Shown: positions 8,443 to 17,061 of the stretch, in pieces
How positions within the stretch are numbered: the first letter of the stretch is position 1
Layout of the letters: each line of letters begins with the position of its first letter
NCBI RefSeq assembly: GCF_003254705.1
Contig: NZ_QFYR01000001.1
Location: 1,302,001 to 1,366,000, forward strand
Reading direction: 5' to 3'
Length of the DNA stretch: 64,000 nucleotides
Source of the DNA: Phenylobacterium deserti
Lineage (GTDB): Bacteria > Pseudomonadota > Alphaproteobacteria > Caulobacterales > Caulobacteraceae
Made by a program: the position numbers and the translations under genes
The notes under the pieces: generated by a model
Seen by the model: the letters and a program-made list of their open reading frames with translations, nothing else
Told to the model about the DNA's origin: nothing
Database searches by the model: none

Positions 8443-9860
8443 GATGTCGGCTCCGAGGGATCGGGGCTTTCGTCGGGGACGGAGAGCGGCCGCTTGGCGC
8501 GCTTGTCGTGGCGGTCGGCGGCCGGCGAGATCGCGTCGTCCATGCGCAACTTGGTGTCCGGGCCAGCCGCGATCAGTCGGAGCATGTAGAAGGTGCCCGC
8601 GCTGAAGATGGCCAAGTAGACCACCATAAAAGTCGCGAGAGAGGCGGCGACGCTGGCGGCCGGCACGGGCGAGACCGCGTCGGCGGTGCGCAGGTACCCG
8701 TAGACCACCCACGGCTGTCGTCCCACCTCCGCCGTGAACCAGCCGGTGAGCACGGCGATGAAGCCGCTCGGCGTCATGGCCATGCAGAGGAGCAGGAACC
8801 AGCGGCTGTCGTAGAGCCGCTTTCGCCAGCGCAGGAACAGCCCGGCCAAAGCGATGAACAGCATAGCGAAGCCGATGCCCACCATAATGCGGAACGAATA
8901 GAACGGGATCTTCACCGGCGGTCGGCGATCGCGCGGCCACTCCTTCAAGCCCCGGATCTCGCCGTTGGGATCGTGGGTCAGGATGATGCTGCCGAGCTTC
9001 GGCACAGCGATCTCAAAGTCGTTCCGCTCCTCGGACTCATTGGGCACGGCGAACAGGATCAGCGGCGCCCCGCGGCGCGTCTCCCAGTGTCCTTCGATGG
9101 CGGCGAGTTTGGTCGGCTGCTGGTCCAGAACCGCCAGGCCCTGGAGGTCGCCGGCTGCGATCTGCAGCGGCGTGACGATGGCGGCGAACCACATGGCCAT
9201 GGAGAAGGCTTTTCGCGCCGCTTCCGGCGCCTTGCCCTTCCAGAGGTGCCAGGCCGAGACCCCCGCGACCACGAAGCAGGTGGTCAAATAGGCCGCCAGC
9301 ACCATGTGCAGCAGGCGGTTGGGGAAGGACGGGTTGAAGACGATGGCCCACCAGTCCACGGGCACGAACCGGTCGCCCTCCATGGTGAAGCCCTGAGGCG
9401 TCTGCATCCAGCTGTTGGTGGATATGATCCAGAACGTGGAGAGCACCGTGCCCAGGGCCACCATGCTGGTGGCCAGGAAGTGCAGCTTCGGCCCCACCTT
9501 GTTCCAGCCGAACAGCATGATGCCGAGGAAGGCCGCTTCCATGAAGAAGGCGGTCAGCACCTCATACTGCATCAATGGGCCGATCACCGGGCCCGCGAGA
9601 TAGGACAGGCGGCTCCAGTTCGTGCCGAACTGGTAGCTCATGATGATGCCGGACACGACGCCAAGGCCGAACGAGACGGCGAACAGCTTCACCCAAAAGC
9701 GGAAGAGCTGGATGTAGACGGGCTGCTTGGTGCGCAACCATTGCAGCTCCAGCATCCAGAGGTAGCTCGCCAGGCCGATGGTGAAGGCCGGGAAGAGGAT
9801 GTGGAACGACACCACGAAGGCGAACTGGATGCGCGACAGCAGAAGTGCATCAAAGTCCAT
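8439..9860 (-). CDS. cydA: Cytochrome bd ubiquinol oxidase subunit I (CioA-type, short Q-loop)
   Basis: A 473-residue haem subunit. The axial His20 lies in IQFAFVVSFHILFPAFTIGL. Other marks are MQYEVLTAFFMEAAFLGIML, NRLLHMVLAAYLTT (the second haem-ligand His), and EVGRQPWVVYGYLRT near the quinol site. The length is below the roughly 520 residues of E. coli CydA, as in the cyanide-insensitive group that lacks the long Q-loop insert. It is the first gene of the operon cydA-cydB-DUF2474, transcribed away from bfd. No FixK/FNR box (TTGAT-N4-ATCAA) is visible in the divergent region. Confidence 0.96.
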   Translation of the reverse strand: MDFDALLLSRIQFAFVVSFHILFPAFTIGLASYLWMLELQWLRTKQPVYIQLFRFWVKLFAVSFGLGVVSGIIMSYQFGTNWSRLSYLAGPVIGPLMQYEVLTAFFMEAAFLGIMLFGWNKVGPKLHFLATSMVALGTVLSTFWIISTNSWMQTPQGFTMEGDRFVPVDWWAIVFNPSFPNRLLHMVLAAYLTTCFVVAGVSAWHLWKGKAPEAARKAFSMAMWFAAIVTPLQIAAGDLQGLAVLDQQPTKLAAIEGHWETRRGAPLILFAVPNESEERNDFEIAVPKLGSIILTHDPNGEIRGLKEWPRDRRPPVKIPFYSFRIMVGIGFAMLFIALAGLFLRWRKRLYDSRWFLLLCMAMTPSGFIAVLTGWFTAEVGRQPWVVYGYLRTADAVSPVPAASVAASLATFMVVYLAIFSAGTFYMLRLIAAGPDTKLRMDDAISPAADRHDKRAKRPLSVPDESPDPSEPTS

Positions 9861-9961
9861 CGAACCGCCCCGTCCGCCGGCCGCCCATGGGCGCGCCTTC
9901 CGCGTCTTCTAAACCAGAACTCCTGACGAGCCATCATGGACCGCGACGAGGCGTCGCGCGC

Positions 9962-9979
9962 CTCCGTAGCGATACGGAG
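9962..9979. promoter_or_regulatory. Perfect inverted repeat in the cydA/bfd divergent promoter region
   Basis: CTCCGTA, the four bases GCGA, then TACGGAG: a perfect 7-bp inverted repeat. It lies 101 bases before the cydA start and 71 before the bfd start. There is no U-tract or gene end here, so an operator is more likely than a terminator. The binding protein is unknown. Confidence 0.45.
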
Positions 9980-9980
9980 T

Positions 9981-9995
9981 TGAGAATGAGTTGCA
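9981..9995 (+). promoter_or_regulatory. Fur-box-like 7-1-7 element upstream of bfd
   Basis: TGAGAATGAGTTGCA matches the 7-1-7 Fur pattern (TGATAAT-N-ATTATCA) in 6 of 7 bases of the left half and 4 of 7 of the right. It sits about 55 bases before the bfd ATG, directly beside the inverted repeat at 9962-9979. Bfd is Fur-repressed in several bacteria, so control by iron is plausible but unproven. Confidence 0.35.
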
Positions 9996-10050
9996 AACGC
10001 GTTCGCATCTTGGTAGCCCTTCTCTTGAAGAGCAGGAGCCCCAAGGCCCC

Positions 10051-10236
10051 ATGTACGTGTGCAATTGCAACGGCATCCGTGAGCGTCAGGTGCGCGCCGC
10101 TATCGCGGCCGGCGCGAGCCGTCCGGCGGAAATCTTCAAGTCCTGCGACTGCACCGCCCAGTGCGCCCGCTGCGTCGGCGAGATGCGTGAGATCCTGCAG
10201 GAAGAGCGCGAAACCCTGCGTTTCGCCGCCGAATAG
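10051..10236 (+). CDS. bfd: Bacterioferritin-associated ferredoxin
   Basis: A 61-residue [2Fe-2S] protein with cysteines at 4, 6, 38 and 41 in the Bfd arrangement (MYVCNCNGIRERQVR, then CTAQCARCVGEM). It passes electrons to bacterioferritin so that stored Fe(III) is reduced and released. The ATG at 10051 gives the standard start; longer readings from 9991 would add a non-conserved tail. Two extra cysteines at 32 and 34 are within family variation. bfr follows 110 bases downstream, the usual functional pairing. Confidence 0.93.
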   Translation: MYVCNCNGIRERQVRAAIAAGASRPAEIFKSCDCTAQCARCVGEMREILQEERETLRFAAE

Positions 10237-10346
10237 CACGCCGAACGCGGTTATTTCAGCGACCGCAAATCACTTGCAAACATAGGCTTTGACACTGGGC
10301 GCTCCGCGCCTGAGTTTCCGCGCGAGAGCTTCGGGAGACTCGTACA

Positions 10347-10841
10347 GTGCAAGGCGACAAGGCTATCATCCGCATCCTGAACGCGGTGCTGACCAACGAG
10401 CTGACCGCGATCAACCAGTACTATCTGCATGCGCGGATGTACGAGAACTGGGGCTTCGCCAAGCTCGGCAAGATCACCTACGACGAGTCCATCGGCGAGA
10501 TGAAGCACGCCGACAAGCTGATCCGCCGGATCCTGTTCCTGGACGGCCTGCCGAACCTGCAGGACCTGCACAAGCTGAAGATCGGCGAAACGGTCGGCGA
10601 GTGCCTGCAGGCCGACCTCGCGGTGGAAGTGGGCGGCCGGGTGACCCAGATCGAGGGCATCCAGCTGTGCGAGCAGGCGCACGACTACGCCTCGCGCGAG
10701 ATCCTGCGTGAGATCCTCACGGACACCGAAGAGCACATCGACTTCCTGGAAACCCAGTTGTCGCTGCTGCGGAGCCTGGGCGAGCAGAACTACCTGCAAA
10801 GCGCCATGGGCGAGATCCCGCACGGGACCGGCGGCTACTAA
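10347..10841 (+). CDS. bfr: Bacterioferritin
   Basis: A 164-residue four-helix ferritin subunit that forms a 24-mer shell. Di-iron ligands are visible: Glu18 (LTNELTAINQYY), Glu51 and His54, with the haem-ligand Met52 in GEMKHADKLI, and the second pair in the LCEQAHDYAS and TDTEEHIDFLE helices. It stores iron and detoxifies peroxide. The start is a GTG at 10347 (VQGDKAIIRILN); bacterioferritins usually begin MQGD or MKGD, which supports it. It is partner of the upstream bfd. Confidence 0.96.
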   Translation: MQGDKAIIRILNAVLTNELTAINQYYLHARMYENWGFAKLGKITYDESIGEMKHADKLIRRILFLDGLPNLQDLHKLKIGETVGECLQADLAVEVGGRVTQIEGIQLCEQAHDYASREILREILTDTEEHIDFLETQLSLLRSLGEQNYLQSAMGEIPHGTGGY

Positions 10842-10875
10842 GCTGGGCCGGAACCAAGCCGGGGCGCTTTGAATT

Positions 10876-10896
10876 CTCCCGCAGGTGACGCGGGAG
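10876..10896 (+). promoter_or_regulatory. Hairpin pairing with the tspO ribosome-binding site
   Basis: A perfect 7-bp stem (CTCCCGC at 10876-10882 with GCGGGAG at 10890-10896, loop AGGTGAC) contains most of the GGGAGG Shine-Dalgarno of the next gene, whose ATG is at 10903. There is no T-run after it, so it is not a normal terminator. It could hide the ribosome-binding site. Confidence 0.45.
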
Positions 10897-10902
10897 GCCC
10901 GA

Positions 10903-11457
10903 ATGCAATTCAAGGTTCGCGGGGCGGTGGACAGCCTCGCCAACAGTCGTGGTCGCTCGACGCGCCATCTGGCGGTCGGCGTCGGGCTCACGGCGGGGGC
11001 GGTGCTGGCCTCGGCGCTGATTGCTCGGGCCAACGCACCGACCAAGGACAATCCAGAGACCTATTCGGATTACGAAGACCTCGATCAACCGGGGTTCAAG
11101 CCGCCGGCGCCTGTGTTCGCCTGGGTCTGGCCGCCGCTGTTCCTGACGCTGATCGTGTCAGGCTTGCGGATCTGGAATGCGCCGAAGAGCGCGGCGCGCA
11201 CACAGGCCCTGTCCCTGTGGGCGGCCGTGCAGGGGCTGAACGCGCTGTGGATGGCGCTCGGGCCCAAGCGCCTGTCGGCGCAGCTCGCCACCGCGGTGAC
11301 GACCTTGGGCGCCGCCGGAGCTTACATTTGGCGCGCCAAGAAGGTGGATGGACCGGCGGCCGGCCTGGTTGCGCCCTATGCCGGTTGGATCGGCTTCGCC
11401 AACGTGCTCACCGAGGAGCTCTGGCGGAAGAACCACGAGCGTCCGACCATCCACTGA
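10903..11457 (+). CDS. TspO/MBR family membrane protein
   Basis: A 184-residue protein with five probable membrane helices. It shows the family layout: a Pro-rich entry (PGFKPPAPVFAWVWPPLF, as in PSFxPPxWVF), a Trp-rich middle and a C-terminal LVAPYAGWIGFANVL that resembles the porphyrin/sterol-binding helix. TspO proteins bind tetrapyrroles and modulate oxygen- and stress-dependent gene expression. The sequence is divergent and carries an N-terminal extension of about 45 residues, so the call is at family level. The ATG at 10903 was chosen for its GGGAGG site five bases upstream. Confidence 0.7.
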   Translation: MQFKVRGAVDSLANSRGRSTRHLAVGVGLTAGAVLASALIARANAPTKDNPETYSDYEDLDQPGFKPPAPVFAWVWPPLFLTLIVSGLRIWNAPKSAARTQALSLWAAVQGLNALWMALGPKRLSAQLATAVTTLGAAGAYIWRAKKVDGPAAGLVAPYAGWIGFANVLTEELWRKNHERPTIH

Positions 11458-11728
11458 AGCCGTCGCCTTCGAAGTGATCCGTGGGGCCGTCCGGCTCCAC
11501 CCGCTCATCGTAGCCGTGGCGCGCGGAGTAGAAGGCCAACCACATCAGGACACCGGCGAGCACGGCGGCGAGCGCCAGGCCGCCAAGCAGGTAGGGCCAG
11601 ATCGGGCCCAGGCTGCGGGCCCCAACTTCGCTACGCTCGGTGGTGGCGAAGAACGCCCAGCCGGAGAACAAGGCGCAGCCCGCCAGTCCGCTGAACGTCA
11701 GGCCCAGGATGAGAAGGTGTCGGCCCAT
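11408..11728 (-). CDS. Hypothetical small membrane protein (two helices)
   Basis: A 106-residue protein with two hydrophobic segments, about 4-28 (GLTFSGLAGCALFSGWAF) and 47-70 (YLLGGLALAAVLAGVLMW), followed by an acidic, polar tail. The Cys in LAGC resembles a lipobox, but the helix continues past it, so a membrane anchor is more likely. The 3' end overlaps the tspO 3' end by 50 bases on the opposite strand. Coding-like third-position GC continues through the non-overlapping part. No family was recognised. Confidence 0.6.
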   Translation of the reverse strand: MGRHLLILGLTFSGLAGCALFSGWAFFATTERSEVGARSLGPIWPYLLGGLALAAVLAGVLMWLAFYSARHGYDERVEPDGPTDHFEGDGFSGWSDARGSSARAPR

Positions 11729-11770
11729 GCTCGCAGAAGTGGCGCAGGCCAGGGCAGGTTCCCGAAAGGG

Positions 11771-11799
11771 AAAGGGCCGCCCCTCCGGAGCGGCCCTTT
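11771..11799 (-). terminator. Terminator of the gap-pgk-fba group
   Basis: A 10-bp stem (AAAGGGCCGC at 11771-11780 with GCGGCCCTTT at 11790-11799) lies 12 bases past the fba stop. The minus strand continues CCCTTT, a weak U-tract. Position and stem strength support termination. Confidence 0.75.
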
Positions 11800-11810
11800 G
11801 ATCGTCTCGG

Positions 11811-12896
11811 CTATTCCGCCGCCTGGCGGGTGATGCCGATCTGCGGCGCCAGCTCGCCGGAGGCGTAGCGCTTGGCCATCGCCGACATCGGCAGCGGCTT
11901 GATCTTGCTGGCCCAACCGGCTGCACCGAACTCTTCGAAGCGCTGGCGGCACAGGGCGCGCATGGCTTCCTTAGCGGGCTTCAGATAGCTGCGCGGATCG
12001 AACTCGCCCGGCTTTTCGGCGAGCACCTTCCGGATCGCGCCGGTGATGGCCATCCGGTTGTCAGTGTCGATGTTGATCTTGCGCACGCCGTGCTTGATGC
12101 CGCGTTGGATCTCCTCGACCGGCACGCCCCACGTCGGGGGCATTTCGCCGCCGTACTTGTTGATGATCTCCTGCAGGTCCTCGGGCACCGAGGAGGAGCC
12201 GTGCATCACCAAGTGGGTGTTCGGCAGGCGTTGGTGGATCGCCTCGATCACGTGCATGGCCAGGACGTCGCCGTCCGGCTTGCGGCTGAACTTGTAGGCG
12301 CCGTGGCTGGTGCCCATCGCGACGGCGAGGGCGTCGACCTGGGTGGCCTTCACGAACTCCACAGCCTGGTCCGGGTCCGTCAGCAACTCGTCGTGGGAGA
12401 GCACGCCTTCGAAGCCGTGGCCGTCCTCGGCCTCGCCCATGCCGGTCTCAAGCGAGCCGAGCACGCCGAGCTCGCCTTCCACTGAGGCGCCCACCCAGTG
12501 GGCCATCTCGGTCACCTTGCGGGTGACCTCGACGTTGTACTCGTAGGTGGCTGGGGTCTTGGCGTCGGCTTCCAGCGAGCCGTCCATCATCACGGAGGTG
12601 AAGCCGTACTGCAGCGCGGTGGCGCAGGTGGCTTCGGAGTTGCCGTGGTCCTGGTGCATGCAGATCGGGATGTGCGGATAAAGCTCCACCAGCCCATCGA
12701 TCAGGTGCTTGAGGATCAGGTCGTTGGCATACGACCGGGCCCCGCGGCTGGCCTGGATGATCACCGGAGCGTCGACTTCGTTCGCCGCCTCGAGGATCGC
12801 CAGACCCTGTTCCATGTTGTTGATGTTGAACGCCGGCAGGGCATAGCCCTGCTCCGCCGCGTGATCGAGCAGCTGTCGAAGTGTGATCCGGGCCAT
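11811..12896 (-). CDS. fba: Fructose-bisphosphate aldolase, class II (Calvin-cycle subtype)
   Basis: A 361-residue zinc aldolase that interconverts fructose-1,6-bisphosphate with dihydroxyacetone phosphate and glyceraldehyde-3-phosphate. Zinc-site motifs are [11 protein letters not shown] (about 80-90), TSHGAYKF and VMHGSSS, with NIDTDNRMA for the phosphate site. Length and the extra C-terminal segment match the longer class II B group of alphaproteobacteria. The ATG at 12896 gives [24 protein letters not shown], broken here as [10 protein letters not shown] then [14 protein letters not shown]. It is last in gap-pgk-fba, 28 bases after pgk. Confidence 0.95.
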   Translation of the reverse strand: MARITLRQLLDHAAEQGYALPAFNINNMEQGLAILEAANEVDAPVIIQASRGARSYANDLILKHLIDGLVELYPHIPICMHQDHGNSEATCATALQYGFTSVMMDGSLEADAKTPATYEYNVEVTRKVTEMAHWVGASVEGELGVLGSLETGMGEAEDGHGFEGVLSHDELLTDPDQAVEFVKATQVDALAVAMGTSHGAYKFSRKPDGDVLAMHVIEAIHQRLPNTHLVMHGSSSVPEDLQEIINKYGGEMPPTWGVPVEEIQRGIKHGVRKINIDTDNRMAITGAIRKVLAEKPGEFDPRSYLKPAKEAMRALCRQRFEEFGAAGWASKIKPLPMSAMAKRYASGELAPQIGITRQAAE

Positions 12897-12924
12897 CGGC
12901 CTGCAGTCCCCTAGATTTGTTTTA

Positions 12925-14115
12925 TCAGGAGGAGAGGGCCGCCACTCCGGGCAGCTCCTTGCCCTCCATCCACTCGAGGAACGCGCCTCCGGCGGTGGAC
13001 ACAAAGGAGAAATCCTTCGTCACGCCGGCCGCGTTCAGGGCCGCTACCGTATCACCCCCACCAGCCACAGCCACGAGTTTGCCGCTGATAACGTTGTCAG
13101 CCGCGTGACGAGCGGCTTCGACGGTCGCCTTGTCGAAAGGCGGCACCTCGAAGACCCCGAGCGGGCCGTTCCAGACCAGAGTGGCCGAGGCGTCCATGGC
13201 CTCGATAAGCCTGGCCAGAGTTTTCGGTCCAGCATCGAGGATGCGGTCGGCGGGGCCGATCGCGTCCAGTTCCCTAACGGCCGAGCTTGCGCCTGGTTCC
13301 ACCTTTTCGGCGGTAACTACGTCAATCGGCAGGAGAATTTCACAATTGGAGGCCTTGGCGGTCTCCAGGATCTGGCGAGCGGTGTCGGCCAGGTCATGCT
13401 CGCACAGCGAAGCGCCCACATCGATGCCTTGCGCGGCCAGGAAGGTGTTGGCCATGCCGCCGCCGATGGCGAGGCGATCGAGCTTGCCCACGAGGTTGTT
13501 CAGCAGGTCGAGCTTGGTGGAAACCTTGGACCCGCCGACGATGCCCAGAACGGGCCGCTTGGGCGTTCCAAGCGCCGCATCCAGCGCCTCGAGTTCGCGC
13601 CGCATCTGCTCGCCCGCGTAGGCGGGAAGGATCTTGGCGATGCCTTCAGTCGAGCCGTGCGCCCGGTGCGCCGCCGAGAAGGCGTCGTTGACGTAGAGGT
13701 CCCCGTTTTCCGCCAGCTGGCGGGCGAACTCGGGATCGTTCTTCTCTTCGCCGGCGTGGTAGCGGACATTCTCCAGCAGAAGAACGTCGCCCGGCTGCAT
13801 CGCGTCGATGACCGTCTTGGCCTCCGCGCCCACGCAGTTGTCGGCGAAGGCGACCGGCGCGCCGAGCAGATCCGCGAGCGGCGCCACGACCGGCTTCAGG
13901 CTCATCTCCGGGACGCGCCGGCCCTTGGGACGATCGAAGTGGGCCAGCAGGATCACCTTGGCGCCGCCGCTGCGCAGCTTCTCGATGGTCGGCAGGGCCG
14001 CCCGCAGCCGGGTGTTGTCCGTGACCTTGCCATCGGCCATGGGCACGTTGAAGTCCACACGCACCAGGGCGCGCTTGCCGGAGAGATCTGCGTCGTCGAG
14101 CGTCTTGAAAGCCAT
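12925..14115 (-). CDS. pgk: Phosphoglycerate kinase
   Basis: A 396-residue two-domain kinase that transfers phosphate between 1,3-bisphosphoglycerate and ADP. Key stretches are [22 protein letters not shown] (substrate basic patch), [13 protein letters not shown], the nucleotide-side WNGPLGVFE and [13 protein letters not shown] near the C terminus. It is a full-length single-domain type with no triose-phosphate isomerase fusion. It is the middle gene of gap-pgk-fba; a hairpin separates it from gap and may lower read-through. Confidence 0.96.
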   Translation of the reverse strand: MAFKTLDDADLSGKRALVRVDFNVPMADGKVTDNTRLRAALPTIEKLRSGGAKVILLAHFDRPKGRRVPEMSLKPVVAPLADLLGAPVAFADNCVGAEAKTVIDAMQPGDVLLLENVRYHAGEEKNDPEFARQLAENGDLYVNDAFSAAHRAHGSTEGIAKILPAYAGEQMRRELEALDAALGTPKRPVLGIVGGSKVSTKLDLLNNLVGKLDRLAIGGGMANTFLAAQGIDVGASLCEHDLADTARQILETAKASNCEILLPIDVVTAEKVEPGASSAVRELDAIGPADRILDAGPKTLARLIEAMDASATLVWNGPLGVFEVPPFDKATVEAARHAADNVISGKLVAVAGGGDTVAALNAAGVTKDFSFVSTAGGAFLEWMEGKELPGVAALSS

Positions 14116-14152
14116 GGGCGGTCTTGAACCTGATCCTGCGTCTTGAAAGCGG

Positions 14153-14174
14153 AAGGGGCCCTTTCGGGCCCCTT
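14153..14174 (-). terminator. Hairpin between gap and pgk (attenuating terminator)
   Basis: A 9-bp perfect stem (14153-14161 with 14166-14174) with a GAAA loop on the minus strand lies eight bases after the gap stop and 38 before the pgk start. The minus-strand tract after it is CCGCTTTC, too poor in T for full termination, so it may make pgk-fba expression lower than gap or protect an mRNA 3' end. Confidence 0.6.
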
Positions 14175-14181
14175 GTTTGTC

Positions 14182-15192
14182 TTAGAGGAACTTCGCCAGA
14201 GCGACGGCGGTGTCGCTCATGCGGGTCGAGAAGCCCCACTCGTTGTCGTACCAGGAGAGCACGCGGCCGAGCTGGCCTTCGATCACCTGGGTCTGCGGCA
14301 GGGCCACGGTGGACGAGTAGGCGATGTGGTTGAAGTCGGAGGAGACCAGCGGCTCCTTGGTCACGCCCAGGATGCCCTTCAGCGGACCGGAGGCGGCGGC
14401 CGCTTCGATGGCCGCGTTGATCTCTTCCTTGGTGATGGTGCGGCCCGGCACGAACTTCAGGTCGACCACCGAGACGTTCGGGGTGGGCACCCGGATCGAG
14501 GAGCCGTCCAGCTTGCCGGTCAGCTCCGGGATCACCAGGCCCAGGGCCTTGGCGGCGCCGGTGGAGGTCGGGATCATCGACATCGCCGCGGCGCGGGCGC
14601 GGTAGAGGTCCTTGTGCATGGTGTCCAGGGTCGGCTGGTCACCGGTGTAGGAGTGGATCGTGGTCATGTAGCCACGCTCGATCCCGCACAGGTCCTGCAG
14701 CACCTTGGCCACCGGGGCCAGGCAGTTGGTGGTGCACGAGGCGTTGGAGATGATCAGGTCGTCGGCGGTCAGGCTGTCGTGGTTGACGCCGTAGACGATG
14801 GTCTTGTCGACGCCGTCGCCGGGGGCCGAGATGATGACGCGCTTGGCGCCGGCCTCGAGGTGGGCGCTCGCCTTCTCCTTGGAGGTGAAGATGCCGGTGC
14901 ACTCGAGCGCGATGTCGACGCCGAGGTCCTTGTGCGGCAGCTCGGCCGGGTTGCGGACGGCCGTCACCTTGATCTTCCCGCGGCCCACGTCGATCGTGTC
15001 GCCGTCGACCGTGACCGTGGCCGGGAAGCGGCCATGCACGCTGTCGTAGCGTAGCAGGTGCGCGTTGGTCTCCACCGGGCCCAGGTCGTTGATGGCGACC
15101 ACTTCGATGTCCGTGCGCGCATGTTCGACGATCGAGCGCAGGACCAGACGGCCGATGCGACCGAAACCGTTGATGGCGACGCGAACGGGCAT
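14182..15192 (-). CDS. gap: Glyceraldehyde-3-phosphate dehydrogenase, type I
   Basis: A 336-residue GAPDH. The NAD-binding start is [15 protein letters not shown], the catalytic Cys lies in [12 protein letters not shown] (about 148-159), with [17 protein letters not shown] and [14 protein letters not shown] in the catalytic domain and [13 protein letters not shown] at the C terminus. It oxidises glyceraldehyde-3-phosphate to 1,3-bisphosphoglycerate. It leads the minus-strand group gap-pgk-fba. One gene only is visible, so the same enzyme probably serves glycolysis and gluconeogenesis. Confidence 0.97.
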   Translation of the reverse strand: MPVRVAINGFGRIGRLVLRSIVEHARTDIEVVAINDLGPVETNAHLLRYDSVHGRFPATVTVDGDTIDVGRGKIKVTAVRNPAELPHKDLGVDIALECTGIFTSKEKASAHLEAGAKRVIISAPGDGVDKTIVYGVNHDSLTADDLIISNASCTTNCLAPVAKVLQDLCGIERGYMTTIHSYTGDQPTLDTMHKDLYRARAAAMSMIPTSTGAAKALGLVIPELTGKLDGSSIRVPTPNVSVVDLKFVPGRTITKEEINAAIEAAAASGPLKGILGVTKEPLVSSDFNHIAYSSTVALPQTQVIEGQLGRVLSWYDNEWGFSTRMSDTAVALAKFL

Positions 15193-15543
15193 GGGAAACC
15201 TCCTAAGGGCGCGGCGAAATGGCTGCGTTATTTTGGCGCGGCGATCTTTCGTCCGGGGGGCTGTGAGTCAACCCTTGGCCGGTGAGTTTTTCCGCAATGC
15301 AGCGTGACGGGCGCGCCGCCCCGGCGCGTCCGGCATCATCTACAATCCCCAAAACTGACGCTTGTTCCGACGAGGCCGATCAGCCGCCCTGCGCTGGATG
15401 GGTGCTTCTCAAGCTGGGCCATTCGTCCGAATGCGGCCTAAGAGTTCGCATTTCCGCGATCTGTGAAACAGCGGCCTATCCCCCGCCGAGCACTTCGCGT
15501 AGACGCCCCGGAGCCGCCGGCTCCGAGGAGAAGAGAGGTCACG
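15193..15543. other. 351-base divergent intergenic region between gap and the porin gene
   Basis: It holds a candidate gap promoter on the minus strand: TTGACT (15271-15266), 17 bases, then AAGATC (15248-15243), with a good -35 and a weak -10. On the plus side a GAGGAG site precedes the porin ATG. I looked for a Pho box, because the porin resembles phosphate porins, and found no convincing CTGTCAT repeats. No further gene or RNA is seen. Confidence 0.5.
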
Positions 15544-17025
15544 ATGGGAAGTGCAACTCCACCTGTCTCACGACTGCTTGCGCCGATGGCTCTGGCGCTG
15601 GCCGCGTCCTCCATAGCAGGGGCCGCATCGGCACAGGCCGCAGCGCCCCAGGCGAACGTTGACGCGGTGCAAGCGCAGATCGACGCCCTGCAGGCGCAGG
15701 TGCAATTGCTGCAATCTCAGCTGAACCAGATGCGTTCACAGGCGGCCGCCTCGAGTGCGGCCCCCGCGCCGACCGCGCCGCCGGCAGAAACGAAACCTGC
15801 GACCGTCGCAAGCCTTGCGCAATCAGCGCAGGCTGCCGCTGCTCCAGTTGCGGAGTCCGAAGAGGAGCCGTCAAAGGCCTGGTACGAACGCCTCCGGCTC
15901 CGTGGCTATACGCAGCTTCGCTACAACGGGTTCTTGAGCGGAGACGATACGGCCCCTGATGGTCTGTCGCGCCTGCGGTCCGTTCACGACGCCTCGATTA
16001 ATGAGAGTGGCGGGTTCTCGCTTCGTCGTGTGCGTCTGGTTCTGGAGGGAGACGTCACCGATCGCGTCTCACTGTACCTCCAGCACGACTTCGGGGCTGC
16101 GGTGAACAACCAGTCGGGTACGGAGCGGCGCGAGAACTTCGGTCAGCTGCGCGACGCCTACGTCGATGTTTTTCCGACGCGTGACCGCACGGTCCGCATA
16201 CGCTTCGGGCAGTCGAAAGTCCCTTTCGGCTGGGAGAACCTGCAGTCGTCTTCCAACCGCCTCACGCTTGATCGCTCGGACGCGATCAACAGCGGCGTTC
16301 CCGGCGAGCGTGATATCGGGGTGGTCGCCTACTATACCCCGACCCGCGTTCAGGCGATCTGGGACCGGCTGAAGGAGAACGACCAGAAGCTGTTTGGCAA
16401 CTACGGAGCCTTCGGCGTCGGCGTCTACAACGGGCAGGGCACCAACCGTACGGAGCGGAACAACAGCCTGATGACGGTGGCCATGGCGACCTGGCCGTTC
16501 GAGCTGGATGGCCTTGGCCCCATGTTCGAGGGGCAGGTTCTGGAGCTTGGTGGGTCCGCCATGCTCAACAAGTTCCGGCCCGAGATCCGCGCCGGCGGGG
16601 TGAGCGCTGTCGACTACGACGACAACCGCGTCGGTCTCCACGCGATCCTCTACCCACAACCGTTCGGCATCCAAGCCGAGTGGTCCGGCGGTCGTGGGCC
16701 CGAGTTCGACGAAACCACACGGACAATTCGCGAGCAGTCGCTAGGCGGTGGCTACGTTCAGCTGATGTACGACATGGGTGAGACGGCCGTCGGCCGTGTG
16801 ATCCCCTATGCCCGTTGGCAGCGGTATCGCGGCGGGTGGAAGGCCAGCACCAACGCGCCCCGGCTCGAGACGGACGAGTTCGAGCTCGGCTTCGAGTGGC
16901 ACTTCATGGAGTCGCTGGAGCTGACCACCGCCTACGCGCGCATGAAGCGCCGGGAACCCGACGAGCGCCGTGTTGGGCGTGCGGAAGGTGACCTGATCCG
17001 CACGCAACTTCAGTGGAGCTACTAG
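15544..17025 (+). CDS. OprO/OprP family outer-membrane porin
   Basis: A 493-residue protein. An N-terminal signal peptide (to about residue 32, ending in GAASAQA) is followed by a coiled-coil stretch NVDAVQAQIDALQAQVQLLQ, an Ala/Pro-rich linker (about 65-110), and a beta-barrel typical of phosphate-selective porins O and P (RLRLRGYTQLRYNG, then SLRRVRLVLEGDVTDRVSLY). It ends in the aromatic outer-membrane signature QWSY. The coiled coil suggests trimerisation in the periplasm. The ATG at 15544 was chosen because it starts the signal peptide and has a GAGGAG ribosome-binding site. The solute is uncertain: phosphate, polyphosphate or other anions. Confidence 0.82.
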   Translation: MGSATPPVSRLLAPMALALAASSIAGAASAQAAAPQANVDAVQAQIDALQAQVQLLQSQLNQMRSQAAASSAAPAPTAPPAETKPATVASLAQSAQAAAAPVAESEEEPSKAWYERLRLRGYTQLRYNGFLSGDDTAPDGLSRLRSVHDASINESGGFSLRRVRLVLEGDVTDRVSLYLQHDFGAAVNNQSGTERRENFGQLRDAYVDVFPTRDRTVRIRFGQSKVPFGWENLQSSSNRLTLDRSDAINSGVPGERDIGVVAYYTPTRVQAIWDRLKENDQKLFGNYGAFGVGVYNGQGTNRTERNNSLMTVAMATWPFELDGLGPMFEGQVLELGGSAMLNKFRPEIRAGGVSAVDYDDNRVGLHAILYPQPFGIQAEWSGGRGPEFDETTRTIREQSLGGGYVQLMYDMGETAVGRVIPYARWQRYRGGWKASTNAPRLETDEFELGFEWHFMESLELTTAYARMKRREPDERRVGRAEGDLIRTQLQWSY

Positions 17026-17061
17026 GCCGCTCAGACGTGCCGTCGGCGCAGAGCCGAAGCA

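Noticed and set aside
9861..10050. FixK/FNR box for cydAB
   Set aside because: I looked for TTGAT-N4-ATCAA between cydA and bfd and found none on either strand.
15193..15543. Pho box upstream of the OprO/P-type porin
   Set aside because: No pair of CTGTCAT-like repeats with 4-base spacing is present, so phosphate control is not supported by the sequence.
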